DNA of 64,000 bases from Blastomyces gilchristii SLH14081 (taxonomy: Eukaryota; Ascomycota; Eurotiomycetes; Onygenales; Ajellomycetaceae): the NCBI RefSeq assembly GCF_000003855.2, contig NW_003101678.1:805493-869492 (forward strand), in the 5' to 3' direction. A program made the position numbers and the translations under genes. This document shows positions 1-11,297 of the stretch, one piece after another (the stretch's first letter is position 1; every line of letters begins with the position of its first letter). The notes under the pieces were generated by a model. The model did no database searches, was not told where the DNA came from, and was given only the letters and a program-made list of their open reading frames with translations.

Positions 1-159
1 GTATTCACTTTCTCAGTTATACTGAAGTATTCAGCTCAGAATCAATTAAGATATAAAGAGAGAGCTTATCTACTCAGATTAACTCTTATCACAAAATCAT
101 AGTATTAACATTGTCTTAATTACTCAGATTTTATAGATACTTAAGAACTCATCTTCTAT

Positions 160-850
160 TAATATTAAGATTGCAGAAATGCATCACAGTGTGAGAACTG
201 TTAATAGAGAATCTAGATATATTTACATATATTCAATCAAAGATTATATAAGTAGAGAGAGAGTGATTATAGATCTGCAGAGCTGCAGAGAGCACTGATA
301 GCACTGAAAGCTTTGTAGAAACTATCAGCTAAAATCTGTAAGAAATTACTTACAGAGAGACTTACAGTAAAGAGTGAGACTGTACTACTAAGAGTCAGAA
401 GCTGATCTGAGAAAGATACAGAGTTAACTGCTAATCTGAAGATTAGATACAGTGACAGATCTGAGAAGAGTAAAGATACTATTACAGATAATAATATCTC
501 TACTTTATCAGTCAGTGAAAAGTAATTAGAGAAGTTACAGAGATACTTATAAGAAGTTCAGCAGTAGTCAGATATTATTTATAAAGATATTAAAATTAAA
601 GAATTTTTTTATTCTTGAGAAGTTCTTGAATTAATATATAGATATTATTAGAAATATACTCTCTCTATTATCTGAGTGAAAATACTTCACAGATGAATGA
701 GAATACTCACAGTTTATAAGAATGAGAGCTATTACAGAAAAAGAGAAAAGAAGATGAGATTTCATAGATAGATCTGAGATATTTATACTACTTTAAAGAG
801 ATTTATTTATATTATAAGTAATTTCACAGAACAGTCAGATCACTCTAGTA
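160..850 (+). pseudogene. Decayed reading frame downstream of pol in Gy1-A
   Basis: This corresponds to the frame at about 32535-33164 in Gy1-B. The reading resumes recognisably around 560-800, with residues such as FILEKFLN and RMRAITEKEKRR. Compared with copies B and C there is one extra T in the poly-T run near 605-613, which shifts the frame, plus several TGA/TAA stops. I do not recognise the product. It could also be non-coding 3' UTR that is conserved only because the three copies share ancestry. Confidence 0.3.
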
Positions 851-1692
851 AATAAAAAGTAATTATGAATTGCAGATCTGAATCTGTCTATATAACTACA
901 AAGAGTGATTGTAGATTATAAACATCTTGATTCTACAATTCTATAGAGTTAATGAAAGAATGAAAAATTCCTTACAATTCTATAGTGTCAAAAAATGATG
1001 ATTTATAAGAATAAGTGAAAGATTAACTTATGAATACTTCTCTTTGATAGAGATAATCTCACAGAAAGTGATTCATCTATAGAATGAATCTATGTGACAG
1101 TCATATAAAAATCTCATAGAAAAATGATTGAAGATTAACTAGAACTTTTCAAATTGAAAGATATGAGATGAATCTATGTAATAATTACATAAGAATCTTA
1201 CAGAAATAATTGAGAGTCAACTGAAACTCTTCTATATAAAAGATATAAGATGAATCTGTATAATAGCTAGAGAAAGATCTGCAGATTATAAAGAATCTTA
1301 TAGAATAAGAAACTAAGTGACAGACTTTTTTCTCTTTATAATAACAAGAGATTTTTCCTCACTGAGATTTTTATAGATATGAAGAGTTTTTAGTAAGTAT
1401 TACTGCAGTGCTGAGCCTGATTCTATAAAATCACTCAGTGAAAGACTTCATGAATGAAGTCTTAGAGAGAAAGAAATATGTAAGAAATCTCACTTCTTAT
1501 AAATTCTTTACTTCTATTTCTATCTCTTATATAATTAATAGAGTTAGCAGCTCTTAACTACATATAACTATATAGACTGAAGTTTATGAATACTATTCAT
1601 AACTCAGCTTTAATACTATTATACATTTAATCTCTATATTTTATCTTTCTACTGTGAATACTTCTAATAGTTAACAGTATATATCACGTCAA

Positions 1693-2776
1693 TTATTATT
1701 ATTATTATTATTATTATTCTTCAATTATAGATGTATGCAGTCAGAGACTATAACATCTATCTAAGAACTTTTAGTTCTCAGAGTTTTTTCTATATCTGTA
1801 AAGTTAACTATTATACATTCATCAATTTCAGATATGCAAAATCAGAAAATTCCAGCTCAGAATATAAAAACTGTTTATAAATTACAGTGTTTCAACATCT
1901 TCTAATACTTTGAAATTATTTAACAATATCATGACAAAGAAAAAGAGAAAAAGAACACAGTCTTAAAGATAGACACATTAAATAGATAGATAGAAAGAAA
2001 TTGAAAGAAAAAGATAAAGTAAAGAGAGCTACAGAACAAGATCTCTGCAGTTTACATCTTAAGCTATATACATATTTTAACACTCTATATAACTGACTGT
2101 CATCTCTGTTCTCTCAGGCCTGCTTCAGAGGTTATCATTCTCTCTAAAGAGCTGCCGCCCAGCTAGCTCCTGTAACTAGCTTACTTATAAGTGAGATTCT
2201 CACTAAGAATAACATCAGAGCTACTTAATTCTAGTTAAGTCTCTAATCTTTCAGCTGTCAATCTCAGCATTTCAGCCTATCAATTAGCTGTCACAGTCTT
2301 GCTTGCACTAATCACCTATTAAGAGTGCTTAGGTCTCATCTCACCTAGGTTCTTGCTAGGCTCAGAGTGTTCTAATTGAATAGTTTTTAAATCTCATTCC
2401 CTGAAAGTGAGTGTCTAGAGTGAGGGAAATGAGATCTGACTAGTTAAGCTTGACAATGATTTGCTATTCTGCAGGCATTCTAGACCTCAATCACTCTAGT
2501 ACTGATCTAACTTGAAGTGTCTGAGAGACTGTTAATTCTAAGATCAGTGAGAATTAGTGCCTGGGAACCCCTGAGATAAATATCTTAAGCTTGATAATGA
2601 TTTACTATAGTGCATCTGAGGGCCCTTGATACTGTTTTATAACTTAACAGTGAAAGCTGTGATTAAGATGGCTCTTACAGGGTTCGAACCTGCCCCCTCT
2701 TGGCATTCATTCCCCGGGGGGAAGGCCGCTAATTGAGGCTTCATGATAGCATAGTTAACCACTACGCCACCGGGCC
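1693..2776 (-). mobile_element. SINE-L: long tRNA-headed SINE sharing its 3' tail with LINE-T
   Basis: The insertion is 1084 bp, flanked by the 13-bp duplication TATATCACGTCAA (1680-1692 and 2777-2789) inside the Gy1-A LTR. Read on the minus strand it has a tRNA-like head (2776-2671) with Pol III A and B boxes, an unrelated body (about 2670-2040) that contains an imperfect internal duplication around CTTAAGCTTGA (near 2448 and 2585), then about 340 bp (2037-1693) closely matching the 3' end of LINE-T at 19495-20215 and 54066-54430, ending in an AAT repeat. A shared tail and long TSD are what is expected for a SINE copied by the LINE's reverse transcriptase. At 1.08 kb it is long for a SINE. 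It has no coding capacity that I can see. Confidence 0.85.
2671..2776 (-). promoter_or_regulatory. tRNA-derived head of SINE-L with internal Pol III promoter
   Basis: On the minus strand the A box TGGCGTAGTGG lies at 2769-2759 and the B box GGTTCGAACCC at 2690-2680. The T-arm can fold as GCAGG / TTCGAAC loop / CCTGT. The distance between boxes (about 68 bp) is longer than in most tRNAs, and the acceptor ends (GGCCCGG and AAGAGCC) pair poorly. This is therefore a tRNA-derived promoter and not a working tRNA. The block is very rich in CpG and CC compared with its surroundings. Confidence 0.8.
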
Positions 2777-2833
2777 TATATCACGTCAAGCTGCAAACAT
2801 CTGAATAATCGCCTGCGAGCACTTATTCTTACA

Positions 2834-3722
2834 AAGAATCTACTACTTTAAAATTAAATTCTTACACTTCATGCTTAAATTGAAAACTTAATAATATTCT
2901 GAAACACTGTATTAATCATTCTGCAGTTACTTATTATAAATTAAAAAGAACTCTGTTAATTTTGAAATTAATCAATTGACTATAAACTTTTATAACAAGT
3001 TTATAAGCAATCTCTGTATTCTTATATAAATAGAAGTATAGATAGTAAATATATCTCTGTAAGCAGCTTCACTGTTAAAAATAATATTATCTTATTTAAA
3101 TTTATACTGATTACTAGAAGCAGAAGATATCTGACACAGTTAATATATATATATAATATCTCTGAATAAGAGCTACTTGAGCTGCAATTACTGTCTCAGA
3201 CAGCTTGAAAGATTTGAGTCAAAATAAATATCAACTATGATATAAGTTTAAGAGAGAGAGAAAATCTTCTCTTAATAGACTACTTTACACTTACTTAAAA
3301 TAGCTCTACTAATAAGATGACTGAAATAACAGTGTGCTTCACTTGTTTATAGAAGACAAGATTTGCTGAAGTAGATATAATAAAAATCACTTATAAGCAA
3401 TGACTATAAAAACAGAAAGTAAATTTCAATCTCATCTCAGTTACAAATTCAGTCACTGAAACAGATAAGTTTTATAAATTCAAGAATAATTATAGTTATA
3501 TTGAAATGAAAATCATTACAAAGCTCTCAGAGTTAAAAGACTATGATATCTAATACTATAAAATCAAATTAAAAGTAGTTTCAATTGATATGTTTCATAT
3601 TCTTGCAGATAAAGAGCTATTCTCTAATTCTCAATTAATGAATACAGATTTGAAAATCTGATGCTATAAAAAGAGCAGATTATAAAAGTATATATAAAGC
3701 TCAATGAAAACATAGCTGTAAA
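2834..3722 (+). pseudogene. Cop1 segment 1: decayed copia-like leader and start of gag
   Basis: This is host sequence into which the other elements inserted. From the ATG at 3506 a frame reads like a Ty1/copia gag N-terminus (KLSELKDYDI, then residues resembling the gag motif in which a conserved Trp-Tyr pair follows), with stops that fit TGG-to-TGA/TAA change. The 5' part (2834-3500) shows no readable frame. By nesting it joins 9555-9563, 22351-22523, 45033-45128 and 63073-64000. The copia assignment rests mainly on the zinc-knuckle and protease-like region at 63.4-64.0 kb, so it is less certain here. Confidence 0.5.
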
Positions 3723-4084
3723 TAGACTGACCGTGTGACCGTGTCTGAGACCAGGATCAAACTTTACAGTTGTCATGTTGCCTAAAAGCATTACTTCTGG
3801 TCATGATTTGTGTTCATCACATTGATCTCAAATCATGTTATTTCAAATATTAAAGATCTCAAATTCACTTTTCAAATAAAAATCTAGTCTCAGATAAAGA
3901 ATATATTGAATTCTTAGTCACATTTTCATTCTGATTTCATTATTGAAGATGACATTAAATAAGATCATGAAATCATTTCTCACTTACATAATATTATAAC
4001 ATAGTGCTCATTTGTTGAAAATTCAACAGAGAGTGTTATCAAATATTATTACTTTTCTGAACACAGATTATAATTAATATCATT

Positions 4085-4269
4085 TTAATTAAAAAAAAAT
4101 ATAAAATACAAAAAATAATAAAAAAACAAAAAACAAAACAACAAGAAAAAATCCCAATAAAAAAAAAAAAGAGAAAGAAAAAAAGAAGAGAAAGAAAAAA
4201 AGAGAAAGAAAGAGAAAGAAAAAAAAAAAAGAAAAGAAAAAGAAAAAAATAAAAAAAAAAAAAAAAAAA
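4085..4269. repeat. A/G-rich low-complexity tract inside hAT-A1
   Basis: Almost pure purine (A-runs with GAGAAAG units). The Phe-rich open frames on the minus strand here are an artefact of the T-rich complement. The counterpart in hAT-A2 is at 44018-44150 but differs in length and composition, as expected of a slippage-prone tract. Confidence 0.9.
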
Positions 4270-5372
4270 TCAAGATTGCAGAGCTGCAGTATCTTTAAAA
4301 TACTCACTCTTCAGAGTCTTTACAATGTTTATCATCAACTATATATCTCTCACAGTAAGAATAATACAGCTGTGATAAGTTATTATCTTAACATCATCTA
4401 ATAAATAATCAGTATATATCTATATAAATGTGAATAATTAGAAAATATACACTTAAAAAGTGTGGTCAGGGTGAACTCTGCTGTCACTTGAATAATATCA
4501 AGAACAGAATACTGAAATTAATGATTTCTCTCATTGATTTCATGAACAAGACATGTGAAGATGATCTTGAAGAATATAAGATTCTCTGACTTCTGATAGA
4601 AACAGATCTTATGAAGAGACTCTATTTTCATTATATCAGAGACTGAGTGTTATTAAAAAGCATTACTTCAATACACATGCACTTACTGTGATAATTCACT
4701 CTCTGTGTATGTGACTGAGAGTTGCAGCTTTTTCATGCTGCACAGCTCTCTCTGAGATACTGCTGCTAGTTTGCAACTCACACAGTCTCTCAGTTCAGCA
4801 CATGCTGTGTATATACAGCTCTGTGTGCTAGAGCTGTGTTGGTTATTATAGTCTGATATGATACTCACTTTTCACAGGCCATATTTCATTTGATTGAGGA
4901 GGAGGGAGAGATGCAACTGCTGTTTTATTTGAGAGAGAATAAGTAATTGAATCTGTAGAAGATAATTTGATTTCTTCTGCATTTGAAATTTAATTAATCT
5001 ATACTCTTCAATTTAAGAATTTCTGAGAGTGTTTTAATAGTTTTCATATCAGCTTGAAATTAGTGATTGATTGAAGAAGAGAAAAGAGAGAAGAAAGAAA
5101 TAAGAATAACTTATCTTTATAATATGAAAACAGAGAATTGCTGTAATTATTTACTCTAGTAATAAAGATCTGTTTTCTGCATGTATCTCTGATACAGATT
5201 ATATAATAACTATATACAAAGAATATCAACAGTGCATGCATTGAATGAAGATGATGTTACTATGCAATACTATAGCTGTTTCTGTACATCACTGAAAGCT
5301 GTTAATATTTTCTTTGAGTCTCTTTATATTTGATAAGTCAGTAATATATTTCAATGCACTTCTTCTTTTATC
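4270..5372. other. hAT-A1 internal non-coding stretch
   Basis: There is no convincing frame. A locally less AT-biased part (4680-4860) has repeated TGTGTG/CACACA and GCTGCA motifs and is conserved in hAT-A2 near 43430-43620. The short minus-strand frame across it has no recognisable domain. Confidence 0.5.
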
Positions 5373-5465
5373 ATCATCATCATCATCATCATTATTATTA
5401 TTATTATCATCACTATCATCATCATTATTACCATCATCATCATTATCATTATCATTATTATTATA
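5373..5465. repeat. CAT/ATT trinucleotide microsatellite in hAT-A1
   Basis: An imperfect array of CAT, ATT and ATC units. The counterpart in hAT-A2 (about 42795-42925) is longer, so the array has changed length between copies. The His/Tyr-rich frame that runs through it is not a gene. Confidence 0.9.
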
Positions 5466-5699
5466 TTATTTCTGACTGTCTCTTCTGCCTTCACTTCTCT
5501 TCAACACTTACTGAAATCAATCATGTTATTTCTCTTCAAATATTCTGCAGTTCTGTGAATCATCAAGGCATGTAAGCACTATCACAGATTGAAGAAAGAG
5601 AAGAAGAAGATGTTTAAGTAAGAGAAGACAGATTGTAAGATATATTATAATACCTTAAAGAGACTCTGTAAGAGAGTAGAATGATAATGATTTTAAGTA

Positions 5700-6340
5700 A
5701 CACTTCTGATAGATTTAGACTGAACTAAGTATAGAAATAATGCAGATGACACTGCCTGTGAGAGATTGAAGAAGAAGACAGTGAAGAGTCTCATGCAGTA
5801 GTGATGAGATCAGAAGAAGTTCTGAGAATGATTTAAGATTAAGATGAAGAGAGAGAGAGAGAAGAAGAGTATTACTATAAATAAGTAATAATAGAAGAAG
5901 ATTGAGAGGGTATTAAAGCAGGAGACAAAGAAGCTAAAACTGATAAGTTTTTTATTTATTAAGAGATAATGATTTTTAATAACACTTCTGTTCTCTAATT
6001 GATTAGCAGAAGCTGACAGAGAAGAAGAGAATTAAGATCTTATTCAGGTCTTGAATACACTTCATAATTCAGAATATTGAGAAGACAGCTCTGCTCTCTG
6101 AGCATGTCAATCTGCTTATCACTGAGATGAAACCTGAGACAGCAGATCAGAAAATGCAGGATTTTAAGATACAGATTGATCTGACTAAGAGAGAGCAGTG
6201 AGAATTCTTCTCTGAGAAGATAGTGAAGAGAGATTTTAAGATAATTATTATCTTAGATGAGAAGAAGAAGAAGAAGAAGAAGAATGAGAAATAAATTATG
6301 AAGAATAATAAGAAGAATAAGAAAGAGTAGAAGAATAATG
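5700..6340 (+). pseudogene. Second decayed frame of hAT-A1, Lys/Glu-rich, function unknown
   Basis: A frame upstream of the transposase on the same strand reads MHFIIQNIEKTALLSEHVNL from about 6058 and continues through a Lys/Glu-rich helix-like segment to a poly-Lys end near 6290. hAT-A2 has the same frame uninterrupted for 81 codons at 42271-42026, with only a few residues changed. The heptad-like Leu/Ile spacing and charge suggest a coiled coil. Known hAT elements usually need only the transposase, so this may be an accessory protein or an N-terminal exon of it. I do not recognise a family. Confidence 0.4.
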
Positions 6341-6999
6341 AGTAAAAAAAGTTTTTTTCTTTTTATATTAGTTAGTTATAAGTTCATAATTATTAATAAT
6401 TGAAATTAATTTTGAGTTTTTAAAAATTATTGTACAAGTTGTAATCAAGTCAGGAATAATATATATATATATATATATTTAACTATCATGATTCACAAAT
6501 CACTATAATGTATAAGTATCAACATTTTTTCAATATTGATATTCACAATATTAATATATTTTTAATAATATTATCTGATAATATAATTTAATAACACTCT
6601 CTTTCACAATATTAATATATTTCAAGAAATATGACAGAGATTAATCAAGATTATTTATTTACTTTTATACATTGATAATATTCAATCTGAGTTAGTACTA
6701 AAATTATAACTAAGCTAAGAAACAAGATTATTTTCTCTTATATTAATTCTTCTTATACACATCAGTGATCAGTTATTGAAAATATATTATCATCTTTCTT
6801 AAATTATTATCATATCTTCTGAATTCACTTCTTTTACTTCTTTTACTTCTATTAAAGATTTATAAACTCTTCAAGAAATTACTGTGAATCACAAAGTCTA
6901 TATTATTTATAATTCAACACAGAATGCTCTCTTTTAATTATAATGAATAATCACTTCATTCTTCACATCTGATTCCAGGTCATAAAATTTATGAAAAAC

Positions 7000-9240
7000 T
7001 CAACACAAACACTGAGATAAACTATGAAATAATTATCAATAGATTGCATTGTAAATTACTGAAGAGTTATCTCTCTACTACAATCACTGTAACTTCATTT
7101 AAAAACATTTATTATAAACTAATCATAGTTCTGAAGAAATTTCTCAACATCTGAAGTCATCAGAATGCAGATAATAAAAGAAAAATAATCAGAAAATTAC
7201 TACTAAGCTGATAAGTTACTCTATCAGATAATGATTTTTAATAATACTAACTTTCTAATTTGAAGAAAATCATGTGAAAACAATCATATATTAGTACTCT
7301 GATTTCATAACTCTTATCTGATAACTTTCATGAATAATTACTTTATATATATATATCTCTGAATCTTTCTCTTCAATCAATTGAAAACCCTGAATTCTGA
7401 ACACTTCTTCAAATGCTTAATTCAAATCTTCATATTTCACATTGATTCTGTCTTTGATTCAATCTCAAGATACACTACAAAGTTAATATACAACATCTAG
7501 AATCAGAGTTGAAGAATCATTGAAGAATGTCTCTCACAGTGAATATATAAACTAGTACAAACAATCTTATATTTATAAGAGTTATATGTTATTATATTGA
7601 TGAGAACTGAACTTATCAAGAGATATTAATTGAATTTGAATCATTGATCAGTAGTTATACTGAGAATTATATAGCAGAGATATTAATAACTATGATTAAA
7701 AATAACTATTGAGATATTAGTCTCAGTCTTCTTATAATTACAACTGATAATGCTGTGAATAACTACACTATGATAAAGAGCTTGAAGTAAAAATTGGCTT
7801 TGTATTTCTGAAATGATAAACAAGATCATATTCTCTGCATTGCTTATATAATTCAACTTGTAATACAAACACTGATAAAGAATCTTAATATTCAGATAAA
7901 GAATAATAAGATGACTGATTCTTGAGATGAGAATGAGATGAAAGTGATTACTCAAGTAACTTTTACATTCACTTTATAAAAGATAATATTTTTTATCAAC
8001 ACTTTTTAATATTGCTTTTTAATAACACTTTTTGATAATACTACTGTTAATTTTGAATAGATTAACTAATAATTTAAATATTATAGATTTAAAACATTGC
8101 TAATATGATTTATATCTTCTCTAAATAATAATAATGATTTTATGATATTTAATAAATAAATAAATCAGTCACATCACTGAATATGATACAGAATGTTAGA
8201 ACATAGTGAAGTTCAACATATAAGATAACTGTTTAAACTCTTTGATTATATCAGATAATTGATCATGAAGTGTAACACTCTGATTGAGAAAAGATTCAGA
8301 TATTGAAACTTTCTGATATGAAGTGAACTTAGTTAAAATATGTGATTGATTTACTGTTTCAGTTTTATAAGACAATAAAGACAGTCTTAATCACTTATAC
8401 ATCAATACTGCAGTCAGTCTGATAAGTGTATAATAGTTTATTTACTTATCTTGAGAAGCAGTTGAATCACTTAAAAAGAAATTCAGTCTGACATGATACT
8501 ATAGCACAGACTATTATTACTATAAGAAATAAACTGGCATATTACTACAGCAAAACTGAACAATCTTTTACAGAGTACTATGCTATAGCAGCTCTACTAG
8601 ATCTCTCTCATTAAGTTAATATCTACACTTCTCAAGATTGAACAGAGGAGAAATAAGACTTATATGTTAAATTAGTCTGAGACTACTACAATGCTAACTA
8701 TCAGAGATTTGAATGAGCAGATATTCAAGATATGAAGACAGTGAAATACAATTCCCTAGTAAGTAACAATCTTTGATAACACTTCATATTATATAGAACT
8801 ATAATATTAACTTTGAAACAGAACTTGCATACATTGATTGCAACTGAAAATCAGACAAAACTACATGCTTATAAAACTGAATTTGACTGCTATCTTTAAG
8901 ATAATCTGATGAATTTACATGTTAAATCAATTCTAGAGTTATGAAAAATTGTTGAGAGTATATATTCAACTGTTGTACTGATAATATATAATATTCTGAC
9001 ACTTTCATTGACAGAGATGAGAATGAAGTGAAAGTTCAACTCAAGTTAAGATATTTATTACTATCATCAGAAACAATTACAAGAAGAAACAATCAAGAAA
9101 CTCATGATTGTAAAACATGAAATTATCAGACAGTTTAATACCTCTGATCACAGTATATCAGAGAAGTGTAGTTTTCATGAGAAAGTGAAGAATAAACTTG
9201 TATAAGAATGTATTTAGTTATTTCATAAGTATTATCAATA
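7000..9240 (+). pseudogene. hAT transposase, decayed by point mutation (hAT-A1)
   Basis: Motifs appear in the order known for hAT transposases. Near 7535-7560 there is an NIxTST match to the DxWTS block, followed by YYIDEN; at about 7730-7770 TTDNAVNNYTMIKSL matches the TDNASNN block; near 7833-7870 HILCIAYIIQLVIQT matches the Cys-His block, with His changed to Tyr. At about 8530-8700 AYYYSKTEQSFTEYYAIAAL and the next residues match the region before the dimerisation domain, and at 8880-9050 YNILTLSLTE followed by KxKFNSS matches the hATC domain. The start is not clear and a BED finger was not seen. Stops are mainly TGA/TAA in place of Trp, Arg and Gln codons. The protein is non-functional, so this copy could move only with a transposase made elsewhere. 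Confidence 0.75.
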
Positions 9241-9554
9241 ATCATTACCAAATTCTGATTATATAAGCAATCACTGAATGAACTGAATGAGACTGATTTT
9301 AATCTTCAGTCTCAGTCTCATTCTGATTTTGAAAGAATGATCATCTTTCACAGTTTATCCTGGAAAATTACTCTCATTTCACTGTTCTTGAATTAAATCT
9401 GGTCATTTTTCATATCATTTCTCTCAGAAATGGTCCATTTTCACATTTTTTTGAGGCTTGATCCTGGTGAGACTCACACCAAGAAATGTATGAGACCAGA
9501 CCAAATGGGACCAAATGTGAAATTCATGGTCCCGCCGGCCAGTCTAGCTGTAAA

Positions 9555-9563
9555 TACATATTT
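9555..9563 (+). other. Cop1 segment 2: 9 bp between hAT-A1 and Gy2-a
   Basis: Host sequence TACATATTT separates the right TSD of hAT-A1 (ending at 9554) from the Gy2-a left LTR (starting at 9564). Its last five bases TATTT are the left TSD of Gy2-a, so only four bases (9555-9558) lie between the two TSDs. Rejoined with 22351 onward it restores one continuous host sequence. Confidence 0.7.
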
Positions 9564-9886
9564 TATTAGAGGCCTACGCCGAATAGATCAGTATGATATT
9601 TATAGATCTTATATAATAAAGAGGAAAATGTTAGAAAAGGAAAATAAAAGAGAAAGTACGAGAATCAGTGATTAAAGCAGATATTTATACATGTATGAGA
9701 TGAAGCTTCAGAGTGGAAGAATAGAAATGAGCAGATATCTATATATATACAAAGTGAAGCTCAGAGCAGAAGAATAGAAACTCTGTGAGTTCTTCAGCTG
9801 AGAATCAGTGACTGAGAATCAGAGCTTTTGACAGAAATCTATGAAGTGTAATAAAATAGTCTATTAATCAGATATAGTCTGCTACA
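9564..9886 (-). repeat. Left (3') LTR of Gy2-a
   Basis: It begins TATTAGAGGCC (ancestral TGTAAGAGGCC) and ends CTGCTACA. It holds two units of an internal repeat around GAAGCTTCAGAGYGRAAGAATAGAAA, where Gy2-b LTRs hold one. Most CpG has been lost compared with the right LTR. Confidence 0.88.
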
Positions 9887-9889
9887 TTA

Positions 9890-10997
9890 GTTCTCTCTTT
9901 TCAGAAGTGATATAGAGTCGCGGATGTGTAGTTCTCATCAGTTAAGAGCTGCTGTCTCAGATAATGCGAAGCTCAGAGTTCAGATCAGATGATTATAGCT
10001 GACTTATTTCACAAGATATTGTCAGTTACAGCTGTGAAGTCTCTTATTAAGAATATCTTCCATCTCTCATTCAAGTTCATTATCTTCTTCTATGATCTCT
10101 GACAGCTGTCAGTTAAAAGTCAGTTGAGAAGAAAATGAATCAGTGACAGTGCGATGAAGCAAGCTTATATAAAAGATATTATGAATCTCTGATAATATAT
10201 CAAGATGATAGTTATGACTGTCTAGAACTTCTATCACTTTATATTTAATATGATGATAATTCAGTGTAAGAGATGAGTATGTGATCTGTATATTCTTAAG
10301 ATTCAATCACATCAGATCTTCTATCTTATATTACTCAGTAAAGTCTCAGTAAATATTGATTTAATCTTCTTAATCTTGTTTAGTGCTCACTATGAAGACT
10401 TCTACTCAGTCACAGACATCTCAGAGCTTCATTACTATATTATCAGTAATCTGAATCAGACTGCAGAAGTTCAGTGTGAAATATATAATCTCTAGAAGAT
10501 TTAACACTTTCATATAATATTTATATGTAAGGAAGAATAGGCTCACACCTGTTGAAACAGCATCTCAGTCATTGATAGCAACTTCAGTATGTAGAAGAAG
10601 ATTATATCAGTTATCTTATAAATAATTACAGAACTTATAAAGATAATTCTTCACTGTCTGAATTATTCATTCTGATGTATCATCAGTCTCAGAGTGATAC
10701 ACAGTTGATAAGTAATATGTGATCTTCAGAATCTGACAGATTCTTGTTCAGAGAGTGCTTACAAATTAACAGTCTTAGTCAGATATAATAGATCTTGACA
10801 ATTCATGTATCTGATAGAATGAACTCTGTAAGAAGATTTCAGTGACTTGTTCAGCATTCATCTTATCACAAGATTTCAATATTATATCTTTACTTAAGCA
10901 GTCAATGATGATCAGAATATTCTTATAATTCTTACTCTTAGAGAGATTGACAGTGAAATCAATGACTACATGTTACTAGATTCTATCAGAAATATTG
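9890..10997 (-). pseudogene. Gy2-a integrase C-terminus and chromodomain (decayed)
   Basis: On the minus strand, 10306-10109 reads NLKNIQIT, a KVIEVLDSHNYHLDI block and IFYISLLHRT, matching the gypsy integrase C-terminal region (the part with the consensus ...HxxFHVSLL). Downstream (about 10105-9910) the frame resembles a chromodomain, with the same order as in Gy2-b. The rest of the integrase continues upstream after Gy2-b, from 17298. Frame stops fit Trp TGG becoming TGA or TAA. The chromodomain binds methylated histone tails in known chromoviruses; that role here is inferred. Confidence 0.65.
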
Positions 10998-11002
10998 AGT
11001 AA

Positions 11003-11297
11003 TGTAAGAAGTCTACGCTGAATAGATCAGTATAATATTTATAGATCTTATATAACAAAGTGAAAAATGTTAAAGAAGGAAAAGAAAGAGAAAGTACAAG
11101 AATCAGTGATTAAAGTGAATATTTATACATGTACACAGTGATGTATGTGATGAAGCTTCAGAATGAAAGAATAGAAATTCTGTGAGTTTTTCAGCTGAGA
11201 ATCAGTGATTGAGAATGACTGAGAATCAGAGCTTTCAGTGAAATCTATGAAGTGTAATGAAATAGTTCATATAATTGATCAAGCACAGCTCATTACA
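11003..11297 (-). repeat. Left (3') LTR of Gy2-b
   Basis: 295 bp, starting TGTAAGAAGTC and ending CATTACA. It has one unit of the internal AAGCTTCAGA...GAATAGAAA repeat. Nearly all CpG is lost. Confidence 0.88.

Larger units (their letters stand above)
1..2833 (+). mobile_element. Gy1-A: 3' portion of a Ty3/gypsy chromovirus (5' part lies outside the window)
   Basis: This stretch aligns by eye, in order, with the 3' end of the complete copy at 26715-33961 and with 61350-63072, starting at the shared block TTATACTGAAGTATTCAG near base 17. It holds the non-pol 3' region (1-1478), a purine run (1464-1476) that fits a polypurine tract, and a 3' LTR from 1479 that ends TTCTTACA at 2833. The LTR is split by SINE-L. 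The right flank AAGAA should be one half of a 5-bp TSD whose partner is off the left edge. No gag or pol sequence is present here. The copy is heavily C-to-T/G-to-A mutated. Confidence 0.85.
1479..2833 (+). repeat. 3' LTR of Gy1-A, split by a SINE
   Basis: The LTR occupies 1479-1692 and 2790-2833, about 258 bp once the SINE and one TSD copy are removed. It matches the 257-bp LTRs at 26715-26971 and 33705-33961. It starts TGTAAGAAAT and ends TTATTCTTACA, so it has the inverted TGTAAGAA/TTCTTACA ends. Only the short distal part keeps CpG (CGCCTGCGAGC). Confidence 0.88.
3723..9546 (+). mobile_element. hAT-A1: hAT-superfamily DNA transposon, decayed but complete to both ends
   Basis: The element is 5824 bp with inverted ends TAGACTGACCG (left) and CGGCCAGTCTA (right), flanked by the 8-bp duplication GCTGTAAA (3715-3722 and 9547-9554). 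An 8-bp TSD is typical of hAT. The internal transposase (about 7000-9240) has recognisable hAT motifs. It is the reverse complement of hAT-A2 (38381-44517) over its full length, apart from a SINE in the latter. Between the left end and the transposase are an A-rich tract (4085-4269), a CAT/ATT microsatellite (5373-5465) and a second decayed frame (about 5700-6340). The first and last ~100 bp keep CpG, but the interior does not. Confidence 0.88.

Noticed and set aside
4085..4307. Phe-rich open frames on the minus strand
   Set aside because: They are translations of a T-rich low-complexity tract that varies between hAT copies.
5354..5575. His/Tyr-rich 73-codon frame, possibly a metal-binding peptide
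   Set aside because: It translates a CAT/ATT microsatellite whose length differs in hAT-A2.
7683..7955. 90-codon minus-strand frame
   Set aside because: Antisense to the hAT transposase TDNxxNN and Cys-His region, where the plus strand gives the meaningful reading.
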